From: an uncultured bacterium
GTDB taxonomy: Bacteria > Desulfobacterota > Desulfovibrionia > Desulfovibrionales > Desulfovibrionaceae
Length of the DNA stretch: 62,363 bases
Assembly (NCBI GenBank): GCA_905214305.1
Contig: CAJMLK010000014.1
Location: 1 to 62,363 of the forward strand
Reading direction: 5' to 3'
In this document: positions 1 to 7,415 of the stretch, in pieces
Numbering within the stretch: the stretch's first letter is position 1
How the letters are laid out: every line of letters starts with the position of its first letter
Notes under the pieces: generated by a model
What the model was told of the DNA's origin: nothing
The model's database searches: none
Seen by the model: the letters and a program-made list of their open reading frames with translations, nothing else
Program-made: the position numbers and the translations under genes

Positions 1-97
1 GGGCGTAGCCCGTGCCAGCAGTTGACATATCAATAGCACCGACAGCGCCTGCTGCGTTGCGCCCCCGGTCGCCATCAACGTCTCCCACGCCGGGAGA
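1..97 (-). other. Truncated third tail-fibre C-terminal cassette, cut by the window edge
   Basis: Read leftward from about position 97, this stretch encodes GVGDVDGDRGRNAAGAVG and continues through IDMSTAGTGYAP to the window edge. It is closely similar to the start of the variable end of the main fibre gene (positions 1441 to about 1340). It has no start codon of its own and begins at a copy of the 20-bp shared site, so it looks like a silent alternative fibre tip rather than an independent gene. Its full length cannot be seen. Confidence 0.7.
78..97 (-). repeat. Candidate crossover site, copy 3
   Basis: A 20-bp sequence on the minus strand that differs at one base from the sites at 896-915 (+) and 1422-1441 (-). 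It marks the start of the truncated left-hand fibre cassette. It points the same way as the site in the expressed fibre gene and opposite to the one at 896. Confidence 0.55.
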
Positions 98-144
98 AAC
101 GAAAAATTCAGAATACCCTTATGAAATTGTCAAATAGCGAATAA

Positions 145-669
145 CTATACAGCGTAACTCACAACGATACGCTGCACGCTCTCGGCGGTGTCGGCAGCAT
201 CAACAGCGGCAAGCAACGAGGCACGGCGGGATTGGTGGATAGCCAACAGATCGGCATACGCGTCGGGATCATCAGTGCGCCAATCATAAAGCGCGGACGC
301 AACCTCAAACGATGAAGGTGGCGTCCCAACGCTGGGCATTGTGAGACTTGCAGACATAGCTATATTGAAAGCCGACGATATTTCTGCCTGCTTCGCTGCT
401 TTGGCATCGGCCAATTCTGGAGCGGGCGGCGTGTCGCTCCAGCCTTCTGGCAGCGGGCCGTATTCTTTGACTTCGTGCGGCTGGCCATTGACATAGCCGC
501 TTTTACCTTTGTGATCTTCGATCTGTTCCCACTTTTTCCCCGTCCAGCGTGGAACGAAGCCTTTTTTCAGCGTGGGAACCGTGTGCGTGGCGTTGTTGGG
601 CAGCAGGCCGTAATCTTCGGCTTCCCCGGCATAGTAGCCGTCGGCGGTATATTGATAGCATTTAACCAT
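145..669 (-). CDS. Tail fibre assembly protein (Mu gpU / Tfa type)
   Basis: 174 residues. The composition and layout fit the caudoviral tail fibre assembly chaperones: an N-terminal segment with aromatic and proline-rich repeats (RWTGKKWEQIEDHKG, YGPLPEGWSDTPPAPE) followed by a helical C-terminal half of about 90 residues. These chaperones fold or trim the fibre tip encoded just upstream. The start at 669 has a good ribosome site (AAGGAG). It is downstream of the fibre gene in the same direction, as in Mu (S-U). Family assignment is by pattern and position. Confidence 0.8.
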   Translation of the reverse strand: MVKCYQYTADGYYAGEAEDYGLLPNNATHTVPTLKKGFVPRWTGKKWEQIEDHKGKSGYVNGQPHEVKEYGPLPEGWSDTPPAPELADAKAAKQAEISSAFNIAMSASLTMPSVGTPPSSFEVASALYDWRTDDPDAYADLLAIHQSRRASLLAAVDAADTAESVQRIVVSYAV

Positions 670-682
670 TAGTAAAACTCCT

Positions 683-882
683 TTATATTAAGGGCTCGCC
701 TGTGCAATCACACCAAAGACGGCGTGCGCGTGCCCAGGCCCCAAGTATCTGTTTTGCACTTAAAAGTTCTACCACTGCCCTTTCTAACTCATCCGCACGT
801 TGAACGAGGGCTTCGGCCTGTGGGTGCCCACTGCTTGCCAAAGAACGCATTTTGTCGGGCAGTGTAGGTGAATCAACTTTCA
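683..882 (-). CDS. Small phage protein between fibre cassette and fibre assembly gene
   Basis: 66 residues beginning MKVDSPTLPDKMRS. The start at 882 is preceded by AGAAGGAC at a suitable distance; an upstream in-frame extension would run through the inverted fibre cassette and is not credible. The protein is mostly helical and ends with a Trp/Cys-containing tail (WCDCTGEPLI). It lies 13 nt before the fibre assembly gene and probably shares its transcript. I do not recognise its function. Confidence 0.6.
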
Positions 883-895
883 TAATTTTTGTCCT

Positions 896-915
896 TCTCT
901 CGGCGTGGGAGACGT
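896..915 (+). repeat. Candidate crossover site, copy 2 (inverted)
   Basis: TCTCTCGGCGTGGGAGACGT, identical over 20 bp to the minus-strand sequence at 1422-1441. It is the point where the silent plus-strand fibre cassette begins. Identical sites in inverted orientation at the two borders are what a serine DNA invertase needs to flip the 506 bp between them. Confidence 0.6.
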
Positions 916-1182
916 TGATGGCGACCGGGGGCGGAATGCTACGGGCACAATAGGCCAGCGTATCTCTGGCGCGACTGTTGAATGGTCGCGGGCTGGCATA
1001 ACGGGTGTGATTACGCTTGATCAGGGCGTCGGCAGCCAGAACGCGACAGATGCAAGCAATAACGACAATGGTTACAGACTCAAGATCGACCTCTCCCGCG
1101 TCCAGCCCATCGGCCCCACATTCGCCCCTCGGCGTTGGGGAGCGTTGCCCTGCGCACACCTGGGCCAGCCTGCCTCATGACG
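916..1182 (+). other. Silent inverted alternative tail-fibre C-terminus
   Basis: An open plus-strand frame with no ribosome site of its own encodes a fibre tip homologous to the expressed one: it opens LGVGDVDGDRGRNATG and ends RVQPIGPTFAPRRWGALPC...LGQPAS, against RVQPTGPAFAPRRWGALAC...LGIPAS in the expressed gene. The middle is quite different between the two. The two tips converge tail to tail and share a TCATGA palindrome (1177-1182) as stop codons on both strands. This is the arrangement of the Mu G segment, where inversion exchanges fibre tips and host range. Confidence 0.75.
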
Positions 1183-2092
1183 CCGGAATACCGAGCCAGC
1201 AGCACGCGAGAGCACCCCAACGGCGGGGCGCAAACGCGGGGCCTGTGGGCTGGACGCGCGCGAGTGAAAAATCAGTTTCCCGGAAAACGTATGACCCACC
1301 CTGCCAGCCCGTCCGCTGTTTATGGCCGTAAAACGGCCCTGTCGGGGCGTAGCCCGTGCCAGCAGTTGACATATCAATAGCACCGACAGCGCCTGCTGCA
1401 TTCCGCCCCTGGTCACCCTGCACGTCTCCCACGCCGAGAGAGTCGAATCCAGCCGCCTCGGCATACATACCGCGTAAGTCTGGCATGCGGAGCGTTCCAG
1501 CCCCCAGATTTTGCACGTAATATGGGGCTCCGCCGATTCCGTCCCAGCCGATTTTTGAACCGTCAGCGTTGGTGTGCCACGTTGCCGTTGTCATGGCCTG
1601 CCATTCTGCTTCTGTCTTGCAGAGTTTTTGCCCTTCAGTGGTTTGCAGATAGGCCCAAATAGGGTACTCAGTGATGTTTTTGCCCTGATAAGCGCCACTG
1701 ATAAGCCCGCCTTGCAATGGGGCAAAGCCGGGTTTAAGCGTTGGGTGCCGGAAATAGTAAAACTCGCCAAGGTCATATTTGTCGCTTTGCACGACTGATA
1801 TTTTGCCCATAGCGTCAATTTTGATGGTCACGCCGTCAGGGTTTACAAGCCCGTTGACGCCCACCTTGGCAATGCCTGTCTTGTCTGCAATCAGCCGTTG
1901 GATGGCCGCCAGCACCTGGGCGTTATTGGCCTTGTCCGGCGTGATATTGGCCGCCGCGAGTATGGCTATCAGCTCTTCCTGCACGGCATTAAGCCAATCG
2001 TCCGTTACCGTGGTTGCAGGAACGGGAATTGTGGGGTCGCCTTCCGTAAATCTGTTGTCCGGCGTTGCTGTACTGCTGTCTATCCTGTGCAT
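1175..2092 (-). CDS. Tail fibre protein, expressed form with exchangeable C-terminus
   Basis: 305 residues. The N-terminus (MHRIDSSTATPDNRFTEGDP, then TVTDDWLNAVQEELIAIL) is typical of the shaft-attachment part of Mu-like fibres. The C-terminal third, from LGVGDV to the stop, is the variable tip; the shared 20-bp site at 1422-1441 lies at the junction. The tip ends with the ending FAPRRWGALACCWLG. A GAGGTGAG ribosome site precedes the start, and the gene follows the gp48-like gene by 8 nt. It would bind the host surface; the present tip is the one in the ON position. Confidence 0.85.
   Translation of the reverse strand: MHRIDSSTATPDNRFTEGDPTIPVPATTVTDDWLNAVQEELIAILAAANITPDKANNAQVLAAIQRLIADKTGIAKVGVNGLVNPDGVTIKIDAMGKISVVQSDKYDLGEFYYFRHPTLKPGFAPLQGGLISGAYQGKNITEYPIWAYLQTTEGQKLCKTEAEWQAMTTATWHTNADGSKIGWDGIGGAPYYVQNLGAGTLRMPDLRGMYAEAAGFDSLGVGDVQGDQGRNAAGAVGAIDMSTAGTGYAPTGPFYGHKQRTGWQGGSYVFRETDFSLARVQPTGPAFAPRRWGALACCWLGIPAS
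1422..1441 (-). repeat. Candidate crossover site, copy 1 (inside expressed fibre gene)
   Basis: The minus-strand copy of the 20-bp site, in frame within the fibre gene at residues LGVGDV. Identity with 896-915 is exact over 20 bp and homology continues on the tip side only, as expected if recombination has exchanged everything beyond this point. Confidence 0.6.
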
Positions 2093-2100
2093 AGCTCACC

Positions 2101-2667
2101 TCATGTATACGCAATCAGCGCCACGGCGTGGGCTGGTTTGCGCTGGTTCATGATGCATTCCAAAATACTGTCGCCCCAAGTGCGCAGGGCCTCGCCCGCC
2201 ACCGACTGCCCGGCCTTGAACACACGGGGGGCGTCGCTGGGCGTTGTAACGCGAAATGCATACGTCCAGTCGTCATTGGTCAGCGGGTCGCCAGCGCGGG
2301 AGTGTCCCGCCTTGAATGGCGTAAATTCATCAATCGTGATCTCGTACCCGGCAAGTGCCGCGTAGCGTTTGAGCCATGCGTGGGAGATGCCGCCGCGCTC
2401 AAGAAAGGCTACGGCAAGCTGGGCGATGCGCTCTTGCAAAAGCTGGTCGCCTTTTGCACATGCGCCGGGCAGGCCGTATACACGCTCCCAATCCGGCAGA
2501 TACTGCTGCCACTTCCAAGGCTGGAGCGCCCCAAGCACTACGGCGCTGGCGGCCTGCACGCGGTCAAGCTCCGCGCCGTCAACGGCAAGGGATACCTCCA
2601 CGCCCGGCGCGTTAACATCATAGGATACAGGCGGCAGCAAGGCCGCCAACAGGGCACTATGTCCCAT
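2101..2667 (-). CDS. YmfQ/DUF2313 tail protein (Mu gp48-like)
   Basis: 188 residues. Features of the YmfQ/DUF2313 family are present: an LLPP motif near the N-terminus (LLAALLPPVSYD), the WQQYLPDWERVYGLP segment near residue 52 and QERIAQLAVAFLERGGIS near residue 79. In Mu this protein is the last baseplate component before the fibre. It overlaps the preceding small gene by 11 nt and the fibre gene follows 8 nt after the stop, so the three are translated together. Confidence 0.85.
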   Translation of the reverse strand: MGHSALLAALLPPVSYDVNAPGVEVSLAVDGAELDRVQAASAVVLGALQPWKWQQYLPDWERVYGLPGACAKGDQLLQERIAQLAVAFLERGGISHAWLKRYAALAGYEITIDEFTPFKAGHSRAGDPLTNDDWTYAFRVTTPSDAPRVFKAGQSVAGEALRTWGDSILECIMNQRKPAHAVALIAYT

Positions 2668-2827
2668 GTTTCACCCTGTCCCGTTCTTCGGCGCGCTTGG
2701 CGTTGTTGAAGCGCTCCAGATCGCCCACAAGGTAGCCGGTGATGCGGCGTGTGCGGTCAAACTTCATGCCCGCTCCGACAATTTTTGCGGATTGCTCTAC
2801 AGGCGTAGTAACAATGGCGTCTGTCAT
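2657..2827 (-). CDS. Small conserved-looking phage protein, NrdD-like C-terminal motif
   Basis: 56 residues from ATG 2827, which overlaps the gp47-like stop codon as ATGA. A longer in-frame start at 2863 lies inside the gp47 gene and is less likely. The second half (RRITGYLVGDLERFNNAKRA) recalls the C-terminal tail of anaerobic ribonucleotide reductases, which has a TGY..., W/FN, K..E, R pattern. The glycyl-radical context and the cysteines are missing, so enzymatic function is not implied. It is not part of the standard Mu baseplate set. Function unknown. Confidence 0.65.
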   Translation of the reverse strand: MTDAIVTTPVEQSAKIVGAGMKFDRTRRITGYLVGDLERFNNAKRAEERDRVKHGT

Positions 2828-3882
2828 AATGCCTCCAGCATCAGATAGCCCAGACGGCACCACTCAAGGGCGCTGGGGACGACATTGGCTCCCGGCTCAC
2901 GGATTACAACGTCCGCAACGCCGTCCAGCGACGACACGGCGGCAAGCAGACGCGACAGCACAAGGCTTTCGCCGGGGGCAAGTCGGGCAAATTCGACTTG
3001 CAGCACGGTGGTGACTGCGGGCTTGAGCGTGACCAGGGTTGCGCCATTGCTGACGCGCAGGGCCACAGTCATGTCAACCGGCTTAGGCACGGGCGCGTAA
3101 ACCGTGGCTGCCTTGGCCGTGCAGGGGCGCTCTGCGTCAATCTTGGCCTGGCATGCGGTAACAACATCCTCGCCGGGAATGCCGTCCTCACCGACAATAA
3201 CAATATCAACTGTGCCCGGTCCCTGCCGCAGGGGATAGACCGTGGCATCCGCCACGCCGGGAACAGACCGCGCCCAGCGGCGATAATCCGCCGCCGTGCC
3301 GCCTGCTGGCGGGTTGCGCATGTAGTCAAGCAATGTCGTAAGCATGCTGGCGTTGCTCTCGGCATCGGTGCCTCCGGCCAGATCAAGCAGACCCTTGGCC
3401 TGCACACCAGACGGCGCTGACAACAGCGTGACCTGCATGCCGACGACATCCGGTAGCGCCCCGGCCTGTGCAGCCTCGCATGGGGCGGACGCTGTTACAG
3501 CCTCGCCCGTGCCTGTAAGGGTTACGGCAGCTGTGGTCTGATACACGGTGCCGTCGGCATCTTTGGCCTGGGTATAGGCGGGCACAATAGAGCCGGGGCG
3601 ACCTGTGACCGTAATTGTGCCTGTAGCTTTGGTGGCCGCGCGGCGCGTAATGCCGCGCAGGGCGCAATGTTGCTCCAGGTATTCCGGGTCTGCGGTGTCA
3701 GGGATGATCTGGCGCACTATCCATGCCTGATGATCGTACAAGCCCTCGGCGGCGCTGGCTGTGCCAGTGGCGCGTATATAATTGTCGCTGTCCGCATCAG
3801 TATGGGCGGCAGGGTCAAGGTTGCGCATGTCGCGCAGCATGCGGGTACGGATGCTATCAAAGCTGGGAATGGTGTACGGCAT
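2824..3882 (-). CDS. Baseplate J-like protein (Mu gp47)
   Basis: 352 residues, the usual length for the gpJ/gp47 family. Recognisable segments are MPYTIPSFDSIRTRMLRDM at the N-terminus, ADSDNYIRA with the following EGLYDHQAWI, and the RRAATKATGTITVTG segment near residue 80. The protein forms the baseplate periphery in contractile-tail phages. It is two nt downstream of the gp46-like gene and overlaps the next small gene as ATGA. Confidence 0.9.
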   Translation of the reverse strand: MPYTIPSFDSIRTRMLRDMRNLDPAAHTDADSDNYIRATGTASAAEGLYDHQAWIVRQIIPDTADPEYLEQHCALRGITRRAATKATGTITVTGRPGSIVPAYTQAKDADGTVYQTTAAVTLTGTGEAVTASAPCEAAQAGALPDVVGMQVTLLSAPSGVQAKGLLDLAGGTDAESNASMLTTLLDYMRNPPAGGTAADYRRWARSVPGVADATVYPLRQGPGTVDIVIVGEDGIPGEDVVTACQAKIDAERPCTAKAATVYAPVPKPVDMTVALRVSNGATLVTLKPAVTTVLQVEFARLAPGESLVLSRLLAAVSSLDGVADVVIREPGANVVPSALEWCRLGYLMLEAL

Positions 3883-3884
3883 GC

Positions 3885-4238
3885 CTAGCCCCCTACCTGC
3901 ACAAAATGCTCAAATGTATACGGCGTACCCGTGGCGTCCACCACCTCAACAAGCATCAGGCAGCGCCCGTCATGCGGCTGCTGCGTTGTGACCGTGACAG
4001 AGCGGGCGCGGCCTTCCCGTATAAGCTGCTCAAGGGCTTGTTCTGCATATTGCCGGGCAAGTAGCTGGATGCGTGGCACGTCTTTTTCGCGCTGCAACTC
4101 GTGCAGGCGGCTGCCAAGCGTTGTGTCGGCCCACCATGTGCCGAGCGGCGTGCAAAGGCGCAGGTAGACCGCATTGCCAAGATGGCTGATGCGGCTGCCT
4201 GTGTAATCGCCTGTTGTGGGGTTAATTTGCGCGTCCAT
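3885..4238 (-). CDS. GP46-family baseplate protein
   Basis: 117 residues starting MDAQINPTTGDYTG. The order NAVYLRLCTPLGTWWADTTLGSRL then QYAEQALEQLIREGRA fits the Mu gp46/T4 gp25-like lysozyme-fold baseplate family. The gene follows one of the four dyad/palindrome elements and has GGAG 7 nt before the start. It begins the run gp46-gp47-gp48-fibre, which would be expressed together late in infection. Confidence 0.85.
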   Translation of the reverse strand: MDAQINPTTGDYTGSRISHLGNAVYLRLCTPLGTWWADTTLGSRLHELQREKDVPRIQLLARQYAEQALEQLIREGRARSVTVTTQQPHDGRCLMLVEVVDATGTPYTFEHFVQVGG

Positions 4239-4251
4239 CGTTGTCTCCGTG

Positions 4252-4307
4252 CGTCTTGTGTAACAAGACGGCGGACAGAAAAAAGACTGGCGCGCGTCAG
4301 CGGTTGG
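4252..4307 (-). promoter_or_regulatory. Late-promoter-like element, copy A
   Basis: Dyad CTGGCGCGCGTCAG at 4287-4300 begins 8 nt after the stop of the gp45-like gene. Downstream on the transcribed strand is a run TCTTTTTTCT and then a perfect palindrome (4252-4270; CGTCTTGT and ACAAGACG arms). The hexamer TACACA starts 24 nt after the dyad, at 4262-4257; if it is the -10 box, transcription would begin near 4250, 12 nt before the gp46 start. Activator binding is inferred from symmetry, spacing and position. Confidence 0.6.
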
Positions 4308-4955
4308 CTATTGGGGCTGACCTGTACTGCCGCTGCCCGTCTGCACGCCCGTGTGGGAATGCTGGGTGAGGCTGATGCCGCCCGCAGTGTGGTCGCCGGT
4401 GGATGTCATGCTGCCGCTCTGGGCAATGTCGCCCGTGATTTTGACATTGGCGGTCATTGCAACAGTGTCGCCCTTTTCGCCTGTGGCCGTCAGGTTGCCG
4501 GTGACCGTTGTTTGCGGAGTGTCAATTATGACACCGTTTCCCGCTGTAATTTTGGCATGGTTTTTAACATTGATATTGAGATTATCGCAGTCTATTTCGA
4601 CTATGCGCCCGGCTTTGATATGGACGTACGCGCCCTCCTGACTGTACATGCGGGCCTCACCGGGGGCGACCTTGAGGCGATACGCGCCGTGCTCGGTGGC
4701 AATGACCACGCTGGCGCTGCTGCGCCCGGCCAGGGGCAGCACGATAAGCTGACTGTCTGCGGGGATGCCGCTGGAAAAACCAAACTGCTGCAAAACCTCA
4801 ACAGCCTGCACAGCCTCGCCAGCCAAGCCCTTGCCCTGCGCCATTTGCAAGGCCGGGTCGCCGTTTAACGCGGTCAGCCGCGCACGGTACGGCAGCCGCA
4901 AGGCCCGCATAAACCGCGCAATACGGGCGTCTATCATATCTGTTATGCTTGGCAT
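4308..4955 (-). CDS. Baseplate assembly protein V / spike (Mu gp45)
   Basis: 215 residues. An N-terminal OB-fold-like part is followed by repeated beta segments rich in V-T-G-N-L, typical of the triple-stranded spike helix, and a tail with HSHTGVQTGSGSTG. The terminal HxH is the kind of iron-binding tip described for gp45/gpV spikes. The protein pierces the outer membrane at the end of the tail tube. It follows the gpP-like gene by 9 nt. Confidence 0.88.
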   Translation of the reverse strand: MPSITDMIDARIARFMRALRLPYRARLTALNGDPALQMAQGKGLAGEAVQAVEVLQQFGFSSGIPADSQLIVLPLAGRSSASVVIATEHGAYRLKVAPGEARMYSQEGAYVHIKAGRIVEIDCDNLNINVKNHAKITAGNGVIIDTPQTTVTGNLTATGEKGDTVAMTANVKITGDIAQSGSMTSTGDHTAGGISLTQHSHTGVQTGSGSTGQPQ

Positions 4956-4964
4956 GTCGGCCCC

Positions 4965-6059
4965 TTAGTCAAAGTCATAATCACACTCATCGCCGTCAGA
5001 TTTCTTCTTTCTCTTGTGCGGCTTTCTGGCAGTGTCAGGCAGCCACACGCCCCAGGGCTTGAGCACAAGCTGGGTTGTCGTACCCTCGCGCCCACCCACA
5101 AAGGTGCGGCGGGCAAGCATCGTTGTGATGTCGCATTGCAGGGCATCAGAGCGCAGGCGCAGGCGCATGCCCGGCTGCCAGGGCTTGCCGTTTTCAATGG
5201 CATGGCCGCGTACACGAACGGTGATGGTGAGGCTTTCCATGATGCCATCAGTAATGATTTTTCGGGCGCGACGGCTGGCCATGTCTGTACTGTCCACATG
5301 CCCCTCATCACGTATGAAGGGCCGATAGAACCACGCACCCTTATCTTTGACCGTATGCGTTAGCTGGGTGTCGGCTTCATCATCCTCACCGCCGATGCTC
5401 TGCCCAAGCACTGTGACCTCGCTGTAACGGCGGTTACAGCTTTCCTCCAGCGTAATATCCAGCACATTATTGCCCGTGCCGTCTTTGACCAGCACAAGTT
5501 CTGCGTCCACTGCCCGGCTGTAGTCCGGCGCGGACACCATGAGGGTGCCGTCCGGCTCAAACCACGGCCAAAGGCCGCTAGCCTCGGCTGCGCGCTGCAA
5601 AGCCTCCCACGCCGACATGCCCGGCTCTACAGCTACCTTCTTGTACGCAGCGCCGCCCGACTGTACCTTGATTTTGTCCACGCCCAAGGGTCGCAGCATG
5701 CTTGCGCACACCTCGGCCACTGTGACCTCGCGTTGGGTCAGTATGGGCGCGGAGCAATCAAGCAAGATGGCTGCGCCGTCTCGCCCGGAAAGTTCCAGCG
5801 ACGACTCGTTTTTGCTGATGCGGCGGCGCAGGCTGTCAATACGGCCTGTGAGTATCAGGCTGTCGCCCTCGCGCACTTCCACCTTTGCCCACGGGCGCAG
5901 GTAACCGGGCAGCTTGCCCGCCGGTATGCCCAGGCTCATTTGCCACGCATCGGCGGGTGTAAACAGGTCGCTGTCTATAGAGTATCGCAGCCAGTCGCGG
6001 TGGGTGTGGCCGTCAATGGTGATGCTGATTGCGCTGCCGCTGTCGGAATTATTTTGCAT
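4965..6059 (-). CDS. Baseplate hub protein gpP-like (Mu gp44)
   Basis: 364 residues from ATG 6059; the long upstream extension overlaps the gpN gene and is unlikely. The start overlaps the gpN stop by 11 nt. Features of the gp44/gpP hub are visible: TIDGHTHRDWLRYSIDSDL near the N-terminus, LTGRIDSLRRRISKNESSL around residue 70 and the central GMSAWEALQRAAEASGLWP. The C-terminus is a highly charged tail (RKPHKRKKKSDGDECDYDFD). Confidence 0.87.
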   Translation of the reverse strand: MQNNSDSGSAISITIDGHTHRDWLRYSIDSDLFTPADAWQMSLGIPAGKLPGYLRPWAKVEVREGDSLILTGRIDSLRRRISKNESSLELSGRDGAAILLDCSAPILTQREVTVAEVCASMLRPLGVDKIKVQSGGAAYKKVAVEPGMSAWEALQRAAEASGLWPWFEPDGTLMVSAPDYSRAVDAELVLVKDGTGNNVLDITLEESCNRRYSEVTVLGQSIGGEDDEADTQLTHTVKDKGAWFYRPFIRDEGHVDSTDMASRRARKIITDGIMESLTITVRVRGHAIENGKPWQPGMRLRLRSDALQCDITTMLARRTFVGGREGTTTQLVLKPWGVWLPDTARKPHKRKKKSDGDECDYDFD

Positions 6060-7410
6060 AAACGAGCATCTCCTGGCCTTTGGCGATAAAATTGGGGTTG
6101 CGCACCTGGGGGTTAATGCGCACAAGCTCCCGGCTGCGGGTGTGGTCGCCATAGAGCCGGAAGGCCAGAAGGCGCGGATTGCACGGCGTAGGCACGGAAT
6201 AGGATATCAACGGCGGACGGGCGTTAAGCGCCGCCTCGCCAAGCTGCTGGATGCCGTGCGCGGCATCGCGCAAGCCTTCGGCGGCGGCATGCCAGCGCGA
6301 TTCCGGCAAGCTGGCGCGCACATAGGTGAGGCAGTCTTGCACGCGGGCGCGGGTATTGCCGGTGAGTGCCTCCACCTCGCCCGGCGTCATGCGGGGCGTT
6401 GCCACCTCGGCCACGAGGGCCGCTGCCGTGGCGGTTGCCAGTGTATTGGTCTGTGCCAGCATGGCGTAGGTCACGGCCTGGGCGCGGGCCGTCTGGCGAC
6501 TGGACGGGGCATCTGTAGCCGCAGGCACGGCAGCAGGGCCTGCTTGCCGCACTGAAAGCTGCTCACTGCTGGCAGAATTTTGCGGGCCGGTAATCCACGA
6601 ATCGCCGTAGGCGCTTGAGCCAACAGCATATGTGGTTTGCGGCTTGTCAGACGAAAGGCTGACGCGCGGAAAAACACCCGACAACGACGACAATCCGGCA
6701 AATGTGCCAAGGCCGCTGACCGCGCCGGCAGCGCTGAACTGGCAGGCCAGCAGGTCTGTCACAAAGCCCACCGGATAATCAATATAGGAAACAGCAGTGC
6801 GCACAACAGCCCCGGCCCCGTCATACACGTCGAGAATGGCGCGCAGTTCCGTGAGTACTGCGCCCTGCACATAGGCAGCGGCCTCTTGCAGGGGGGCCAG
6901 CGTTTCAGCCAGAGCTGCGCTGGCTTCATTCATGGCGGACGTAAGGCCAGAAAGCATACTGCCCTGCGCCTTGTCGGCAAGGCCGCGCATACTCTTGGCG
7001 TCAAAGAAGGGATTATCAAGCGAGGCTTCAATAAATTCAAAGTCAACAGCGGCGTAGTCGCGCGTTTCAGCATCATGCTCGATATTCCAGTGTTTGACGC
7101 ACACTTGCAGGGTGCCGAACAGCGGATGCACCAGCTCACCCTTGCCGGATTCTTCAAACGCCCTGACAAGGGCGCTGACTTCGGACAGGTAATTGCGGCC
7201 CCAAAAGATCGCCTTGACGGGCGTAAGCCGGGCCTTGCGGCCCAAATCTTCCACCTCCGCGCCGGGGCGGTACGGGTATTCATGCACGGCGAGGGATTTT
7301 TCGCCCTTGTCGCTGATGCCCGCCACCTGAAACTTGACGCCACGGAACGAGGCGTCAAGCATGGTGGCCCAGGGGGAAGCGACTTCATTCAGGGTGTTCA
7401 GCAGGGACAT
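6049..7410 (-). CDS. DNA circularisation N-terminal domain protein (Mu gpN)
   Basis: 453 residues. The first 100 residues carry the DNA-circulation N-terminal pattern (FRGVKFQVAGISDKGEKSLA, then YPYRPGAEVEDLGRKARLT and FWGRNYLSEVSALVRAFEES). Despite the name, in Mu-like phages this is a tail/baseplate hub component needed after the tape measure protein. The C-terminus (LVRINPQVRNPNFIAKGQEM) is conserved in style with LysM-like ends. It follows the tape measure gene by 5 nt. Confidence 0.88.
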   Translation of the reverse strand: MSLLNTLNEVASPWATMLDASFRGVKFQVAGISDKGEKSLAVHEYPYRPGAEVEDLGRKARLTPVKAIFWGRNYLSEVSALVRAFEESGKGELVHPLFGTLQVCVKHWNIEHDAETRDYAAVDFEFIEASLDNPFFDAKSMRGLADKAQGSMLSGLTSAMNEASAALAETLAPLQEAAAYVQGAVLTELRAILDVYDGAGAVVRTAVSYIDYPVGFVTDLLACQFSAAGAVSGLGTFAGLSSLSGVFPRVSLSSDKPQTTYAVGSSAYGDSWITGPQNSASSEQLSVRQAGPAAVPAATDAPSSRQTARAQAVTYAMLAQTNTLATATAAALVAEVATPRMTPGEVEALTGNTRARVQDCLTYVRASLPESRWHAAAEGLRDAAHGIQQLGEAALNARPPLISYSVPTPCNPRLLAFRLYGDHTRSRELVRINPQVRNPNFIAKGQEMLVYAK

Positions 7411-7415
7411 GGGGG

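Noticed and set aside
896..1441. Diversity-generating retroelement at the fibre tip
   Set aside because: No reverse transcriptase, no template repeat with adenine-specific differences; differences between tips are of all kinds and fit cassette exchange.
2128..2709. Long plus-strand open frames opposite the baseplate and tail genes
   Set aside because: High-GC antisense shadows with no ribosome sites, poor composition and complete overlap with well-identified minus-strand genes.
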